From NCBI RefSeq assembly GCF_001577775.1, contig NZ_CP010835.1:496001-560000 (forward strand): 64,000 nt of DNA, in the 5' to 3' direction. The translations under genes were made by a program, and so were the position numbers. This stretch comes from Pyrococcus kukulkanii (GTDB lineage Archaea; Methanobacteriota_B; Thermococci; Thermococcales; Thermococcaceae). Shown here one piece after another: positions 8,690-18,663 of this stretch (position 1 is the stretch's first letter; each line of letters begins with the position of its first letter). A model generated the notes under the pieces. That model was given only the letters and a program-made list of their open reading frames with translations. It was not told the DNA's origin and ran no database searches.

Positions 8690-10084
8690 CTAGTGTGGGG
8701 AGTCTTTGGGATATGAGCTCATCCCTTTTAATTCCTTGAAGTCCTTCAAGTCCCATACCAACCATCCATCTTCTCGTAGCTTCTCCTTTCCCTTTATCTC
8801 CTTGGCAACTAGACCGTAAAACCTCTCCCATTCCTCCCCTTCAATAAGTTCGCTCTTTCTCCTTAGGTCTCTTAATATTCCCCTCGCTTCCTTTTTATTC
8901 AAGTCCTTCCACTTAACTTCAACCAGCAAAGCTTTTCTTTCACGCTCGTTTATCGCCACTATATCGATTTCTTCTCCCTTATGCCACCACCTTCCAATCC
9001 TCGTAAACTTAAAGGGGAGCTCTCCCATTAAGTTAAGTCTAACCAAGAATTGTTTGGCTATTTTCTCGAACACCTGACCTAAATAGTCGTTGAATTCGGC
9101 TTTTATCTCTTCAACGACATCTAATCCCATCTCAATTTCACTTTTTAACGGATAAACAAAGCGGAACCAGAAGGCAAAGAGATTGTCGTTGATTTTGTAG
9201 AGGGTTCTCCCCTTCCCAATAACAGGCTTTTCTTCAGTTATGTAGCCCATTTCGTTCAGCACGTTTAGGTATTTTGCGAGGGATTTAGCGTCTATCTTAG
9301 CTTTATCCGCAATCTGACCAAACCTTGTATAGCCCATGGCTATTGCCCTGAGGATTGAGAAGTACCTAGAAACATCCCTCAGTTCCTGCTTGAGAAGGTA
9401 CTTTGGCTCATCGTAGTACTTAGCTCCCTTCGAGAGCAATAACTCCCTGAGATTATCCCAAAAGCTGAGTTTTGGGTTGTAGTCAGCTAAATATTGTGGA
9501 ACCCCGCCGAAGACTGAGTATATATGCACCGCGGTTTCGACATCAACCTTGTGAAATTTCCAGGCGTCGAAGAAATCCATCCCATCAACCTTCCAGATTC
9601 CCGTTCTCCTCCCGTATATGGGGGATTTTGCCGAAAGGATTCCTTCCATGAATGAAATTAGGGAACCGCAGAGGATTAGCATAATCTTTGTCTTCGAGAG
9701 ATGTAGATCCCAGTACTTCTGGAGAACGCTGAGAAAATCCTTCTGCGATTTCGCTATGTACTGAACTTCATCTATCACCACAACAAGCCTCTTAGAGCTT
9801 TTTCCAGCGAGATAAGTGAAGAATGCTCCCCAGCTTCTCAGAGGATTTTCCCTGAGGAGTGAATCGTCAAAGTACTCCGCGAGCCTCTCGGAGAAGTCTT
9901 CCAAAACCGTTTCACTTTCTTCCGCCAACAGGTAAACTCCGCCAACCTCAGATAAAAACTTTTGTAGGAGGTACGTTTTCCCAATTCTCCTCCTGCCGTA
10001 GATAATTATAAGCTCGGGCTTTTGGGAACTCCATCTCCTCCTGAGGAACTCAAGTTCCTCCTCCCTATCAACGAACCTACTCAT
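8690..10084 (-). CDS. archaeal ATPase (Arch_ATPase + DUF234 type)
   Basis: A P-loop ATPase with Walker A GRRRIGKT (33-40 from the upstream ATG at 10093) and Walker B LVVVIDEVQ. A middle winged-helix-like region is followed by a C-terminal module, RIGRWWHKGEEIDIVA and LLVEVKWKDL, that looks like a PD-(D/E)XK-like nuclease fold. The ATG at 10084 sits in the centre of a perfect palindrome. The ATG at 10093 is about 25 bp from a TATA box and could serve as a leaderless start. It belongs to the same subfamily as the genes at 58427 and 59837. The role is probably regulatory or defensive; this is inference. Confidence 0.9.
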   Translation of the reverse strand: MSRFVDREEELEFLRRRWSSQKPELIIIYGRRRIGKTYLLQKFLSEVGGVYLLAEESETVLEDFSERLAEYFDDSLLRENPLRSWGAFFTYLAGKSSKRLVVVIDEVQYIAKSQKDFLSVLQKYWDLHLSKTKIMLILCGSLISFMEGILSAKSPIYGRRTGIWKVDGMDFFDAWKFHKVDVETAVHIYSVFGGVPQYLADYNPKLSFWDNLRELLLSKGAKYYDEPKYLLKQELRDVSRYFSILRAIAMGYTRFGQIADKAKIDAKSLAKYLNVLNEMGYITEEKPVIGKGRTLYKINDNLFAFWFRFVYPLKSEIEMGLDVVEEIKAEFNDYLGQVFEKIAKQFLVRLNLMGELPFKFTRIGRWWHKGEEIDIVAINERERKALLVEVKWKDLNKKEARGILRDLRRKSELIEGEEWERFYGLVAKEIKGKEKLREDGWLVWDLKDFKELKGMSSYPKDSPH

Positions 10085-10106
10085 GAGTATCATACTCTAG
10101 AGTAGG
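10076..10106 (-). promoter_or_regulatory. double palindrome over the start of the 8690 ATPase gene
   Basis: Two perfect 12-bp palindromes, TACTCATGAGTA (10078-10089) and TACTCTAGAGTA (10093-10104), lie 3 bp apart. The whole 31 bp is an imperfect inverted repeat bounded by CCTACTC and GAGTAGG. A TATA-like CTTATAAG is at 10115-10122. A protein bound here would block transcription start and translation start together. Confidence 0.7.
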
Positions 10107-10198
10107 AATAGTTGCTTATAAGTTTTTGCACGTGATTCATGTAGGGCCCAGTTAGATCAATACATTGGGATCATGTGTCCGACAAACTCATTAGTGCT

Positions 10199-10445
10199 CA
10201 AATTCTCCACATATATAGGAGGGAGCACGGAATAGTCCATCTTGACAGCTTCAGCATGGGCGAGAGTATGCAATATCTCAGTGAGGGCTTCGCAGAAGTT
10301 GGAATGAGCGTCCAGAAGAAATAGAAGAGGCCATTGAAGTCCTTGATGGTATCGTTGGATGGTTCAGGGAGTATGGGTGGTGTAGGTATCGCGGAAGAAC
10401 GCATGGTGTCGCAATAGATTGGGTGTTCCAAAAAAGCAAGGTACT
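10199..10445 (+). pseudogene. ATPase gene fragment (19862/54457 family)
   Basis: Frames read IVHLDSFSMGESMQYLSEGF and then, after a frame change, EEIEEAIEVLDGIVGWFREY and GVAIDWVFQKSK. These match the middle of the ATPase at 54457, which has FSEEQSREFLRIGFEQC and IEEAVRALDGIVGWL. Neither the Walker motifs nor the C terminus remain. Confidence 0.6.
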
Positions 10446-10516
10446 CACCTAGATGCCTCAGAATAGCAATGGCAATTTCAGAAGGCTACAATACACGGTC
10501 ATCAATAAAGACATGT

Positions 10517-11141
10517 TTATGGTACAACTTTAAGAAACTTAACTCGTTTAAAATCCTCATCGAAGGTTGCTATAGTCTTTATTCCATAGTGCCTGCAAGT
10601 TATTGCAATTAATGCGTCATTGGGTAGGAGTTTGTACTTTTTCATGACTTCCCTCCATTCACTGACCTCTTGATAGTCAGGCAAGATCGTAATACCTCTC
10701 TCATCAAATAACTCAAATATAATTTTAAATCCTCCTTAAAGGGTTCGTAACCCTTTTCGGAGATAAACTTTCTTAAATCAAAAGAGCTCTTTATCCCCAC
10801 CTCTTTTCAGTGAGCTTCCTAATAACAACATAAACAAGTTCATCTAGAACGGTAAATGATGTAACAAGTTCATAAGGCATCTCAATAATCCCTTTTGCTC
10901 TTGGACTGAGTTCGGTTTCAAAAAGAAAATTGTAAAACATGTTCGTATCAACAAATATCACATCTGGACCTCTTCTTCTAGTTCTTTTAATTCTTTTGCA
11001 GAAGCTTTTCCGAATACCCCCATAATACTTGGATACATCTAATTCAATTTTTATTTTGACTTTTTGGCCATCTTTTAGATTTACTTTCTTTAAGGGCTTA
11101 AAGACGCCACCTTCATAGACAGCCTCAACAATGATTGGCAT
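10517..11141 (-). pseudogene. frameshifted toxin-antitoxin pair (DUF104-like antitoxin, PIN toxin)
   Basis: The antitoxin begins at ATG 11141 behind a GGTGGG site, with [20 protein letters not shown], typical of AF2212-like (DUF104) antitoxins. Its native tail, [17 protein letters not shown], is one base out of frame after a G run. Its stop at 10958 overlaps the toxin GTG at 10961. The toxin starts [13 protein letters not shown], a PIN-domain N terminus. It needs two further one-base corrections, after a G run near 10797 and in an A/T run near 10730, to reach KLLPNDALIAITC, IATFDEDFKRV and the stop at 10517. As the sequence stands, antitoxin and toxin are fused and the toxin is cut short. Confidence 0.75.
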
Positions 11142-11164
11142 TCTTCCCACCACATATATCCTTC

Positions 11165-11410
11165 TGACCTCCTCCCCGCCGTGAACGGCGAGGGTTCCAA
11201 AGAGTTAACCCCTCGCCATTGACGGGGAGGTTTGCGAGCCCATCACCATGAGGTTCAGCCCGCAGGCCCGGTCTTGGGCCCATTACCCCTACCGCAGAGC
11301 GGTTCAGGGTTATCACTTTAGGAGCCACATCACAGGGTTTTAACCGCCCAAGGGCGGTTTTTTGAGAGGACGCCTAACGGCGTCATCCCTCCCAACGGGG
11401 AGGGACACGA
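11165..11410 (-). mobile_element. remnant of an IS200/IS605-type (tnpB) element
   Basis: GC-rich relic in an AT-rich region. Read on the minus strand, a frame gives KVITLNRSAVGVMGPRPGL then [18 protein letters not shown]. From memory this resembles the C-terminal end of Thermococcales TnpB proteins. The right boundary is the word GAGGAGGTCAG, also found at 12170-12180 and at 25171-25181. Hairpins CCGCCCTTGGGCGG and CGCCGTTAGGCG lie at the other side. The body of tnpB is gone, so it is a fused pair of ends. It sits just upstream of the DUF104 antitoxin start. Confidence 0.6.
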
Positions 11411-11504
11411 GTGAAAACCCCTCATCTCATCGGCTTTGATAACCTCTCCGAGGCCCTATTGCAAGAGTTCCAAAAAGGTTTCGATCTATAAGGAGCTGGA
11501 TTCT

Positions 11505-11550
11505 TAATTACCGCATCCCCGCCCTAAAGGGCGAGGCTTTCGAAAGAAAA
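11505..11550. repeat. hairpin CCCGCCCTAAAGGGCG, copy 1
   Basis: A 46-bp segment with the hairpin CGCCCTAAAGGGCG followed by AGGCTTTC. It is nearly identical to 58275-58320, upstream of the IS607 element. It is probably a transposon-end hairpin left after loss of an element. It directly abuts the rmlB fragment. Confidence 0.6.
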
Positions 11551-11611
11551 AAAGGTAGGATCTTAATTTAAATTTCTCGATTACCACTCCAGCTTCCATG
11601 GGGAGAGAATT

Positions 11612-11815
11612 TTTCTCATTAACTAAAGGCCTCCACCACTCATTTTTAAGATACCACCTCACTATCTTTTTTATCCCCTCTTCAAGGCTGTACTTAGCCC
11701 TCAACTTGAGTTTCCTCCTAGAATCAAGTGAATAGCGCAAGTATGACCCTTAACAAACTCTCTCAAAGAATTATCTGCATGGGAATTCTTAGGATTGTCT
11801 TAACAACTTCAAGAC
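11612..11815 (-). pseudogene. C-terminal fragment of dTDP-glucose 4,6-dehydratase
   Basis: The frame from 11740 reads RYSLDSRRKLKL and YSLEEGIKKIVRWYLKNEWW, the characteristic end of RmlB (substrate-binding tail). Out of frame just upstream, LEVVKTILRI fits the preceding part of RmlB. About 65 of the usual ~330 residues remain, with frameshifts. It is a relic of a sugar-nucleotide gene far from the present polysaccharide locus. Confidence 0.6.
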
Positions 11816-11843
11816 CCATTTTCCTTCATCGGTGGATGCTCTA

Positions 11844-12028
11844 CCGTTTCCGCTACCTGTTGTAGTGCAACAGGTGTGGTTGGCCTCGCACTCCCCAGAC
11901 GGGAGGTCATGAGCCTTAAGGCCGAACGGAAACGGCCCATCTGGAAAGATTACACTAAAAACCTCAAAAAACTTACGACCACAAAAACAACAAAAACAAA
12001 CAAAAAGATACCAACCAGAGAACAGCCT
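11844..12028 (+). repeat. structured RNA-like repeat, copy 2 of 3 in map order
   Basis: Outer arms CCGTTTCCG and CGGAAACGG pair perfectly. The second hairpin is CCTGTTG/CAACAGG, where the 5041 copy has CTGGTTG/CAACTGG. The next is GTGTG/CGCAC, and the last is the shorter CTCCC/GGGAG. The A/C-rich tail differs in sequence from the other copies but keeps the composition and the ACAGCCT end. No gene follows; the copy ends in transposon debris. It is 24 bp shorter than copy 1, mainly in the loop of the last hairpin. Confidence 0.75.
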
Positions 12029-12149
12029 TCACCACAGCTTCTATTGGTATGGGAACCTTTAATCTCATGTAGGCATTAATTTTGGGAAACTGACAGGGCT
12101 GTAGTTGTTGGTACACCTACTTATTGAAGCATTCTAAGTTCTGACTCCC

Positions 12150-12180
12150 TCTTCTCCCCTGAAGGGCGAGGAGGTCAGGT
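12150..12180 (+). mobile_element. solo transposon end
   Basis: A short hairpin-like GCCCTGAAGGGC-type segment ends in GAGGAGGTCAG, the same terminal word as the elements at 11165 and 25172. It interrupts the vapC fragment that follows, whose reading frame stops making sense exactly here. Confidence 0.45.
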
Positions 12181-12421
12181 TAGCGTCGACGACAATTTTC
12201 ATCTTCCATCCCTCTCTGCAATCCTCCTCTTCTTAATTTTCCTTGCAAGTTCCATAACATCTTCGTCCATGAGTTCTGAATTCTCCAAGAGCCTGTCCAA
12301 AAGTTCAAGCTTCCTAGCATATTCTCACATTGCTCGCCTAGCGATTTCACTCCACTTGATCTCTCTGTGCTTTTTATTATCCTGTACAGATCATCAGGAA
12401 CTGAAATTGTATGTTTGGCAT
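12180..12421 (-). pseudogene. decayed vapBC pair truncated by a transposon end
   Basis: The antitoxin starts MPNI at 12421 and resembles the ribbon-helix-helix VapB at 50546-50827. A frame change is needed between DDLYRIIK and EYARKLELLDRLLENSELMD. Its stop overlaps the toxin ATG at 12202. The toxin reads only MKIVVDAN, the start of a PIN domain, before the transposon end. This is a clear insertion scar. Confidence 0.6.
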
Positions 12422-12657
12422 CTCAATAACCACATTATGTGAATATACAGAATTTAAATTTTTAGCAAGAAGTGTTGGGAAGGGAGAGTACCTTTGAAGG
12501 GGCATCTTAATTCAGAAATAACTCTATGGAGTTCTGGGAGGTTCCCCCTTTAATTTTAATGCCCTAGATTTAAGTGTTTAAGTCTATAAATACTTATCAA
12601 GTAGGTCTCAGGAAAATTCGAGAATTCATAGAACAAATCTCTCCTCCAAGAATTCTA

Positions 12658-13326
12658 TCACATCTGCCACTCCAAATTCAACCACGACCTTTCTTGGAGA
12701 TATGCATGAAACCTATCTACATCCTCCAAGCCCCATACCTACCATCCATTCTCCCGCAGTTCCTCCTTTCCCTTTACTAAGCCGTAAAACTTCTCCCAAC
12801 CCTCAAGCCTAAGAGCTTACCCCTCTCCTCTAAATCTTTCAGGATTTTCTTGGCCTCCCTTTCACTTAAATCCTTCCACTTCACTTCAACGAGCAAGGCC
12901 TTCCTCTCCCCTCGTTCAATGCAACGATGTCAACCTCCTCGCTCTTGTACCACCACCTTCCGATCTTCGTAAACCTAAACGGTAGTTTTTGGCCTTGTTC
13001 AGCTCAACAAGGAACTCCTTCGCTGTCTCCTCAAAGCGGAGCGAGAAGACCCTTTGAAGGGCATCTTTAACGTCCTCCATTGAAATGGTGCCAACCTCAA
13101 TGGAGTTCTTGTTCGGATATACTATCGAGAACCACGTCAAGAGCATAGGATCGGCTATCTTGTAGAGGCCCCTCTCCGCCTTCCTGCCCACGGGGAGCTC
13201 CCTCTCCACAAAGCCAAGCCTCATGAGGTTCTCAAGGTAGAGGTAGATTTTTCTGCTCTCAACACCTATGTAGTTGACTATCTCCGAGGGTCGTCTTTTT
13301 CCCATGGCCATGGCGAGCAGGAGGGA
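12658..13326 (-). pseudogene. 3' half of an Arch_ATPase/DUF234 gene
   Basis: The segment MGKRRPSEIVNYIGVESRKI onward is very close to residues ~245-330 of the ATPase at 58427, which has GKRRPSEIANYIGVEGRKI. After KEFLVELNKAKN the frame shifts; RRWWYKSEE-like and EVKWKDL-like pieces follow in other frames, and a stop lies at 12658. The N-terminal half with Walker motifs is absent. This points to a recent partial duplication or deletion. The 12422-12657 stretch before it holds nothing I can identify. Confidence 0.7.
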
Positions 13327-13608
13327 AATCTTGCGAGGAGAAGGTCTGAGAGAAAATAATCAAGTGTGTCCCTCTATGGAAGTTCTTAATTAGCATAGGT
13401 ACAAGAACCTAATGCACATTTCTGTGCAATCCTCATCATTAAAGGCCTTTAAAGGAGAAAAATCCGCCATTCTCTCCCCAAAGCTTTGCTTGTAAACCTT
13501 TGGTTTCCAATTTTCGGGTTCAAAAACGCTTTTTTACCTCAATAGATCAGCTATGTTTACCCCGTGTATAATTGTAGACAATTATGCTTACCCCAGGAGG
13601 TGAGAATT

Positions 13609-14712
13609 GTGAGGTACGTTAAGCTGCCCAAAGAGAACGTCTACACATTCCTCGAAAGGCTTAAGGATTGGGGTAAGCTCTATGCCCCAGTCAAGATCTC
13701 AGATAAGTTCTACGACTTCAGAGAGATAGACGACGTGAGGAAAGTTGAGTTCCACTACACAAGAACGATAATGCCCCCAAAGAAGTTCTTCTTCAAGCCC
13801 AGGGAAAAGCTGTTCACGTTCGACCTCGAGAAGGTGGAGTACAATGAAGTCATTGAGGATGTGGAACCCTTCGTCCTCTTCGGAGTTCACGCCTGCGATA
13901 TCTACGGTCTGAAGATCCTCGACACGGTGTACTTAGACGAGTTGCCCGACAAGTACTACAAGGTTCGCAGGGAGAAGGGAATAATTATTGGAATAAGCTG
14001 TATGCCCGATGAGTACTGCTTCTGCAACCTCAGGGAGACAGATTTCGCCGATGATGGCTTCGATCTCTTCCTCCACGAGTTACCAGATGGTTGGCTCGTC
14101 AGGGTGGGAACGCCAACGGGCCACAGGATAGTTGACAAGAACATAAAGCTGTTCGAGAAGGTTACGGACAAGGACATCTGCGCATTTAGGGAGTTTGAGA
14201 AGAAGAGACATCGGGCATTTAGGTACCACGAGGACTGGGGTAACCTTCGCTACCTCTTGGAGCTTGAGATGGAGCACCCGATGTGGGAAGAGGAAGCGAA
14301 TAAGTGCTTAGCCTGTGGAATATGTACTCTAACGTGCCCAACCTGCCGTTGCTACGATGTTCAGGACATAGTGAACCTTGATGGTGTAACTGGCTATAGG
14401 GAAAGGAGATGGGATTCTTGCCAGTTCAGGAGCCACGGCTTAGTTGCCGGAGGCCACAACTTCAGGCCGACCAAGAAGTCGAGGTTCCTGAACAGGTACC
14501 TATGTAAGAACTCGTACAACGAGAAGCTCGGTTTAAGCTTCTGCGTGGGCTGTGGAAGGTGTACCGCGTTCTGTCCGGCTGGAATTAACTTCGTGGAAAA
14601 CCTTAGGAGAATCCTTGGATTTGAGGAGAATAAGTGCCCCCCAACCGTTAGTGAAGAGATACCGAAGAGAGGTTTCGCTTACTCCTCCAATGTAAGGGGT
14701 GATGGGGTATGA
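13609..14712 (+). CDS. hydB: sulfhydrogenase I beta subunit
   Basis: Electron-transfer subunit of the cytosolic NADP(H)-dependent [NiFe] hydrogenase I. It has 367 residues, the same as I recall for P. furiosus. I choose the GTG at 13609 because AGGAGGTGA precedes it by 6 bp and the product then begins [10 protein letters not shown], as expected; the open frame further upstream is fortuitous. C-terminal cysteine motifs [14 protein letters not shown] and [12 protein letters not shown] bind [4Fe-4S] clusters. First gene of a four-gene operon; its stop overlaps the hydG start (ATGA). Confidence 0.96.
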   Translation: MRYVKLPKENVYTFLERLKDWGKLYAPVKISDKFYDFREIDDVRKVEFHYTRTIMPPKKFFFKPREKLFTFDLEKVEYNEVIEDVEPFVLFGVHACDIYGLKILDTVYLDELPDKYYKVRREKGIIIGISCMPDEYCFCNLRETDFADDGFDLFLHELPDGWLVRVGTPTGHRIVDKNIKLFEKVTDKDICAFREFEKKRHRAFRYHEDWGNLRYLLELEMEHPMWEEEANKCLACGICTLTCPTCRCYDVQDIVNLDGVTGYRERRWDSCQFRSHGLVAGGHNFRPTKKSRFLNRYLCKNSYNEKLGLSFCVGCGRCTAFCPAGINFVENLRRILGFEENKCPPTVSEEIPKRGFAYSSNVRGDGV

Positions 14713-15587
14713 CCCTCCCGAAGGAGATTATGATGCCAAACGACAATCCTTACGCTTTGCACAAGGTTAAGATTCTCAAGGTTTACGACCTGACTGAGAA
14801 AGAAAAGCTGTTCCTATTCAGGTTTGAAGATCCAAAGTTAGCCGAAACCTGGACCTTCAAGCCGGGACAGTTCGTTCAGCTCACGATCCCTGGGGTGGGG
14901 GAGGTTCCAATAAGCATATGCTCATCCCCGATGAGGAAAGGATTCTTTGAGCTGTGCATAAGGAGGGCCGGAAGGGTCACCACTGTAGTTCACAAGCTCA
15001 AGCCGGGAGATACAGTCCTGGTGAGAGGTCCCTACGGCAACGGATTCCCGGTGGATGAGTGGGAGGGGATGGATCTCCTTTTAATTGCCGCCGGATTGGG
15101 AACAGCCCCGCTAAGAAGCGTATTCCTCTACGCCATGGACAACAGGTGGAAGTACGGGAACATAACTTTCATTAACACCGCTAGGTATGGAAAGGATCTG
15201 CTGTTCTACAAGGAGCTTGAGGCAATGAAAGATTTGGCCGAGGCTGAGAACGTCAAGATAATTCAGAGCGTTACGAGAGATCCAGACTGGCCAGGATTGC
15301 ATGGAAGGCCCCAGCAGTTCATAGTTGAAGCCAACACCAATCCGAAGAACACGGCGGTAGCGATCTGTGGCCCGCCGAGGATGTACAAAGCCGTATTCGA
15401 GGCCCTAATCAACTACGGCTACAGGCCGGAGAACATCTACGTCACCCTCGAGAGAAGGATGAAGTGCGGAATTGGAAAGTGCGGTCACTGCAACGTTGGA
15501 ACGAGCACGAGCTGGAAGTACATCTGCAAGGATGGGCCAGTGTTCACGTACTTCGACATAGTATCAACCCCAGGATTGCTCGACTGA
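14709..15587 (+). CDS. hydG: sulfhydrogenase I gamma subunit (FAD/NADP-binding)
   Basis: 292-residue flavoprotein that exchanges electrons between NADP(H) and the iron-sulfur chain. An N-terminal FAD-binding barrel is followed by the nucleotide-binding loop [19 protein letters not shown] and a C-terminal [2Fe-2S] motif, [12 protein letters not shown] with a later YICKDG, place it with dihydroorotate dehydrogenase electron-transfer subunits. The ATG overlaps the hydB stop, so translation is probably coupled. Confidence 0.96.
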   Translation: MTLPKEIMMPNDNPYALHKVKILKVYDLTEKEKLFLFRFEDPKLAETWTFKPGQFVQLTIPGVGEVPISICSSPMRKGFFELCIRRAGRVTTVVHKLKPGDTVLVRGPYGNGFPVDEWEGMDLLLIAAGLGTAPLRSVFLYAMDNRWKYGNITFINTARYGKDLLFYKELEAMKDLAEAENVKIIQSVTRDPDWPGLHGRPQQFIVEANTNPKNTAVAICGPPRMYKAVFEALINYGYRPENIYVTLERRMKCGIGKCGHCNVGTSTSWKYICKDGPVFTYFDIVSTPGLLD

Positions 15588-15597
15588 GGTGGTGGAG

Positions 15598-16389
15598 ATG
15601 GAGAGGAAGAAGCTCAGAATTGGATTTTACGCTTTAACCTCATGCTACGGCTGTCAGCTCCAGCTGGCAATGATGGATGAACTGCTCAAGCTACTCCCCA
15701 ACGCCGAGATAGTGTGCTGGTTCATGCTCGACAGGGACAGCGTTGAGGATGAACCCGTGGATATAGCCTTCATCGAGGGTAGCGTTTCCACGGAGGAAGA
15801 AGTAGAGTTGGTGAAGAGGATCAGGGAGAACGCGAAGATAGTGGTTGCGGTAGGAGCCTGTGCAGTCCAGGGAGGAGTTCAGAGCTGGAGTGATAAGCCA
15901 CTGGAGGAACTCTGGAAGACAGTTTACGGTGACGGAAAGGTGAAGTTCCAGCCCAAGAAAGCTGAGCCGGTCTCGAAGTACATCAAGGTTGACTACAACA
16001 TCTATGGTTGTCCACCGGAGAAGAGGGACTTCCTCTACGCCCTGGGAACCTTCCTAGTTGGCTCGTGGCCCGAGGACATTGATTATCCAGTCTGCCTTGA
16101 GTGCAGGCTTAAGGGCAACCCCTGCGTCCTCCTAGAGAAGGGGGAGCCATGCCTTGGACCTGTAACTAGGGCGGGATGTAACGCGAGGTGTCCAAGCTTT
16201 GGAATAGCTTGCATAGGATGCAGGGGGGCTATAGGTTACGACGTTGCATGGTTCGACTCTCTAGCTAGGGTGTTCAAGGAGAAGGGCCTCACGAAGGAGG
16301 AGATAATCGAGAGGATGAAGATGTTTAATGGACACGACGAGAGGATAGAGAAGATGGTTGAGAAGATATTTGCAGGTGGTGAAGAATGA
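15598..16389 (+). CDS. hydD: sulfhydrogenase I delta subunit (small hydrogenase subunit)
   Basis: [NiFe]-hydrogenase small subunit carrying iron-sulfur clusters next to the active site. The proximal cluster motif is SCYGCQLQ near the N terminus, and later cysteines occur in [21 protein letters not shown] and [16 protein letters not shown] choose ATG 15598 behind GAGGTGG; a GTG at 15589 is in frame but overlaps that site. The product is 263 residues. It lies 10 bp after hydG, and its stop overlaps the hydA start. Confidence 0.95.
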   Translation: MERKKLRIGFYALTSCYGCQLQLAMMDELLKLLPNAEIVCWFMLDRDSVEDEPVDIAFIEGSVSTEEEVELVKRIRENAKIVVAVGACAVQGGVQSWSDKPLEELWKTVYGDGKVKFQPKKAEPVSKYIKVDYNIYGCPPEKRDFLYALGTFLVGSWPEDIDYPVCLECRLKGNPCVLLEKGEPCLGPVTRAGCNARCPSFGIACIGCRGAIGYDVAWFDSLARVFKEKGLTKEEIIERMKMFNGHDERIEKMVEKIFAGGEE

Positions 16390-17678
16390 CGATGAAGAAC
16401 CTCTACCTCCCGATCACGGTTGATCACATTGCGAGGGTTGAGGGTAAGGGCGGAGTTGAGATACTCATAGGGGATGAGGGAGTTAAGGAGGTAAAGCTAA
16501 ACATCATCGAGGGCCCGAGGTTCTTCGAGGCAATAACCCTCGGCAAAAAGCTTGATGAGGCCTTGGCAATTTACCCCAGGATATGCTCCTTCTGCTCTGC
16601 AGCCCACAAGCTGACGGCTGTTGAAGCTGCCGAGAAGGCAGTAGGCTTCACGCCAAGGGAGGAGATTCAGAAGCTGAGGGAAGTCCTCTACATAGGGGAC
16701 ATGATAGAGAGCCACGCCCTCCACCTTTACCTACTAGTTCTTCCAGACTACCTTGGCTATTCAAGCCCTCTCAAGATGGTCGAGGAGTACAAGAAGGAGC
16801 TTGAAACAGCTCTAAAGCTGAAGAACGTTGGCTCGTGGATAATGGACGTCCTTGGGGCTAGAGCAATACATCAGGAGAACGTTGTGCTTGGAGGGTTTGG
16901 AAAGCTTCCTGGGAAGGAAACGCTGGAGAAGATGAAGGAAGAATTGAAGTCAATCCTTCCATTGGCTGAATATACCTTCGAGCTTTTCGCGAAACTCGAG
17001 CAGTACAGCGAGGTTGAGGGGCCGATAACTCACTTGGCAGTTAAGCCTAGAGAGGATGTTTACGGAATCTACGGGGACTACATAAAGGCGAGCGATGGGG
17101 AGGAGTTCCCAAGTGAAAAGTACAAGGAGTTCATAAGGGAGTTCGTCGTTGAGCACAGCTTCGCAAAGCACTCACACTACAAGGGCAAGCCCTTCATGGT
17201 TGGTGCTATCTCAAGAGTTGTTAACAACTCAGATCTTCTCTACGGAAAGGCCAGGGAGCTCTACGAAAGCCATAAGGATCTACTAAGAGAGACAAACCCA
17301 TTCGCGAACAACTTAGCTCAGGCGTTGGAGTTAGTGTACTTCACCGAGAGGGCAATTGACTTAATCGATGAAGTCTTGGCTAAGTGGCCCATAAAGGAGA
17401 AGGATGAGGTTGAGATCAAGGACGGCTTTGGAGTGTCAACAACTGAAGCCCCGCGTGGAATCCTGGTTTATGCCTTAGAAATCAAGGATGGAAAGGTGAG
17501 CTACACGGATATAATAACGCCCACCGCGTTTAACTTAGCTATGATGGAGGAACACGTGAGGATGATGGCGGAGAAGCACTACAATGACGACCCAGAGAAG
17601 TTGAAACTATTGGCCGAGATGGTGGTTAGAGCCTACGACCCCTGTATTTCCTGTTCAGTCCACGTCGTCAGGCTTTAG
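16386..17678 (+). CDS. hydA: sulfhydrogenase I alpha subunit (catalytic [NiFe] subunit)
   Basis: Large subunit with the Ni-Fe active site. The N-terminal ligand motif is [11 protein letters not shown] and the C-terminal one is DPCISCSVH, so all four cysteine ligands are present. It ends VHVVRL right after the last motif, as expected for a subunit matured by C-terminal processing or lacking the extension. The ATG at 16386 overlaps the hydD stop; ATG 16392 (MKNLYLP) is the other possible start. No maturation (hyp) genes are in the window. Confidence 0.96.
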   Translation: MTMKNLYLPITVDHIARVEGKGGVEILIGDEGVKEVKLNIIEGPRFFEAITLGKKLDEALAIYPRICSFCSAAHKLTAVEAAEKAVGFTPREEIQKLREVLYIGDMIESHALHLYLLVLPDYLGYSSPLKMVEEYKKELETALKLKNVGSWIMDVLGARAIHQENVVLGGFGKLPGKETLEKMKEELKSILPLAEYTFELFAKLEQYSEVEGPITHLAVKPREDVYGIYGDYIKASDGEEFPSEKYKEFIREFVVEHSFAKHSHYKGKPFMVGAISRVVNNSDLLYGKARELYESHKDLLRETNPFANNLAQALELVYFTERAIDLIDEVLAKWPIKEKDEVEIKDGFGVSTTEAPRGILVYALEIKDGKVSYTDIITPTAFNLAMMEEHVRMMAEKHYNDDPEKLKLLAEMVVRAYDPCISCSVHVVRL

Positions 17679-17712
17679 CAACCTTTTTATTTCTCTTCTC
17701 TTATGGAATTTT

Positions 17713-18003
17713 ATGACAGCCAGGGGAGACTTAATAAGAATTTTGGGAGAGATCGAAGAGAAGGCCAACGAGCTCAAAATGGATGGCTTTGAGCCCGATG
17801 TTATTCTTTTCGGTAGAGAAGCCTACAACTTCTTTTCCCAGCTATTAAAGCAGGAAGCCGAGGAAGAGGGACCGATAACAGAGGTTTCAGGGCTTAGGAT
17901 AGACATTTTATCGTCCCTGGGAAGTGATGCGGTAGTTATAGATTCAAAAATGCTGGGTTTAGCTCCTGGGGCCGCTAAGAGGATTAGAATCGTTAGACAG
18001 TAG
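17713..18003 (+). CDS. small DUF1884-like protein
   Basis: 96 residues, soluble, mixed alpha/beta by eye, with [22 protein letters not shown] and the conserved-looking tail [18 protein letters not shown]. From memory it matches a small Thermococcales family (DUF1884) with no known function. It starts at ATG 17713, 34 bp after hydA. It may be co-transcribed with the hydrogenase operon, but a T-rich run between the two genes could also be a terminator. Confidence 0.75.
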   Translation: MTARGDLIRILGEIEEKANELKMDGFEPDVILFGREAYNFFSQLLKQEAEEEGPITEVSGLRIDILSSLGSDAVVIDSKMLGLAPGAAKRIRIVRQ

Positions 18004-18050
18004 TTAAGTTTGGAGCAATCTCTATCATATCTTTTTTAAGGTGTTTAAGC

Positions 18051-18445
18051 TTACCGTTGAGTATTGCTAGTATCCTGAGACTGAGCATGAGGATGTAAAT
18101 TTGGCAACTCCTCCTCCCAGTCTTCCAGCATTTTCTTGTAAAGCTTGATTAGCAAAGCTATGCCCTGATCTAAGGTCATATATCTCTCAAAGTCCTCGTC
18201 GGGAATTTCTGGATCAGAGGCCATCTCAAGAATGCTCTTTCTAAGTGAACTAATAAGCCCAATCTGCCTCCTGATGTCAGTTCTTATCGAGTTTTGAGTT
18301 CGTTCTCGTTCAGTATTTGCACAAGCTCCTCGATCTCATCCATAACCTCAGCGAGCTCCTCTTCTAATATTTTCATGACTTCAGCCTGGGCCTTAAGATA
18401 GTGCATTCTACTAGCCTCTTTTGGATTACCTCGGGAAGTGTCCAT
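18051..18445 (-). pseudogene. coiled-coil-like gene behind repeat copy 3, one frameshift
   Basis: It starts at ATG 18445 (MDTSRGNPKEAS), 9 bp after the end of the structured repeat. It reads EVMKILEEELAEVMDEIEEL, then needs one base change near 18290 to continue RTDIRRQIGLISSLRKSIL and end SQDTSNTQR-stop at 18051. Corrected length is about 131 residues, strongly acidic and helical. Function unknown. Its tight spacing to the repeat suggests the repeat could be its 5' leader. Confidence 0.5.
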
Positions 18446-18453
18446 TGTTTTGT

Positions 18454-18663
18454 AGGCTGTTCTTTCAGTGGTTTCTTTTGTTGTGTTTGTGTATTTTTGT
18501 TACTGTAAGGTTTTTTAAGTTCTGGGTGTGTGTTTTTTATTGGGGTCGTTTCCGTTCGGCCCGGAGGTTGATGACCTCCCGCTTGAGCCTATGATCCTAA
18601 TGTGAGCGGGAGCGCGAAACCAACCGCACCGGTTGCAACAAACGCAACCGATAGCGGAAACGG
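18454..18663 (-). repeat. structured RNA-like repeat, copy 3 (inverted)
   Basis: Read on the minus strand it starts at 18663. The second hairpin is CGGTTGC/GCAACCG and the last is CTCCCGCT/AGCGGGAG, both changed on both arms relative to copy 1 (CTCCCGTC/GACGGGAG). The outer stem CGTTTCCG/CGGAAACG is intact. The A/C tail is almost identical to that of 5041-5249. Its 5' edge directly abuts a vapC gene cut after about 21 codons. Confidence 0.8.

Noticed and set aside
11125-11328. 67-codon frame with NRSAVGVMGPRPGL as a separate gene
   Set aside because: It lies inside GC-rich transposon-end sequence, runs into the DUF104 antitoxin start region and looks like the tail of a lost tnpB.
13490-13608. 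SurR-type operator upstream of the hydrogenase operon
   Set aside because: I looked for GTT-N3-AAC and did not find it. AAACC-TTT-GGTTT (13494-13506) is an inverted repeat of the opposite polarity and GTTCAAAAAC has the wrong spacing.
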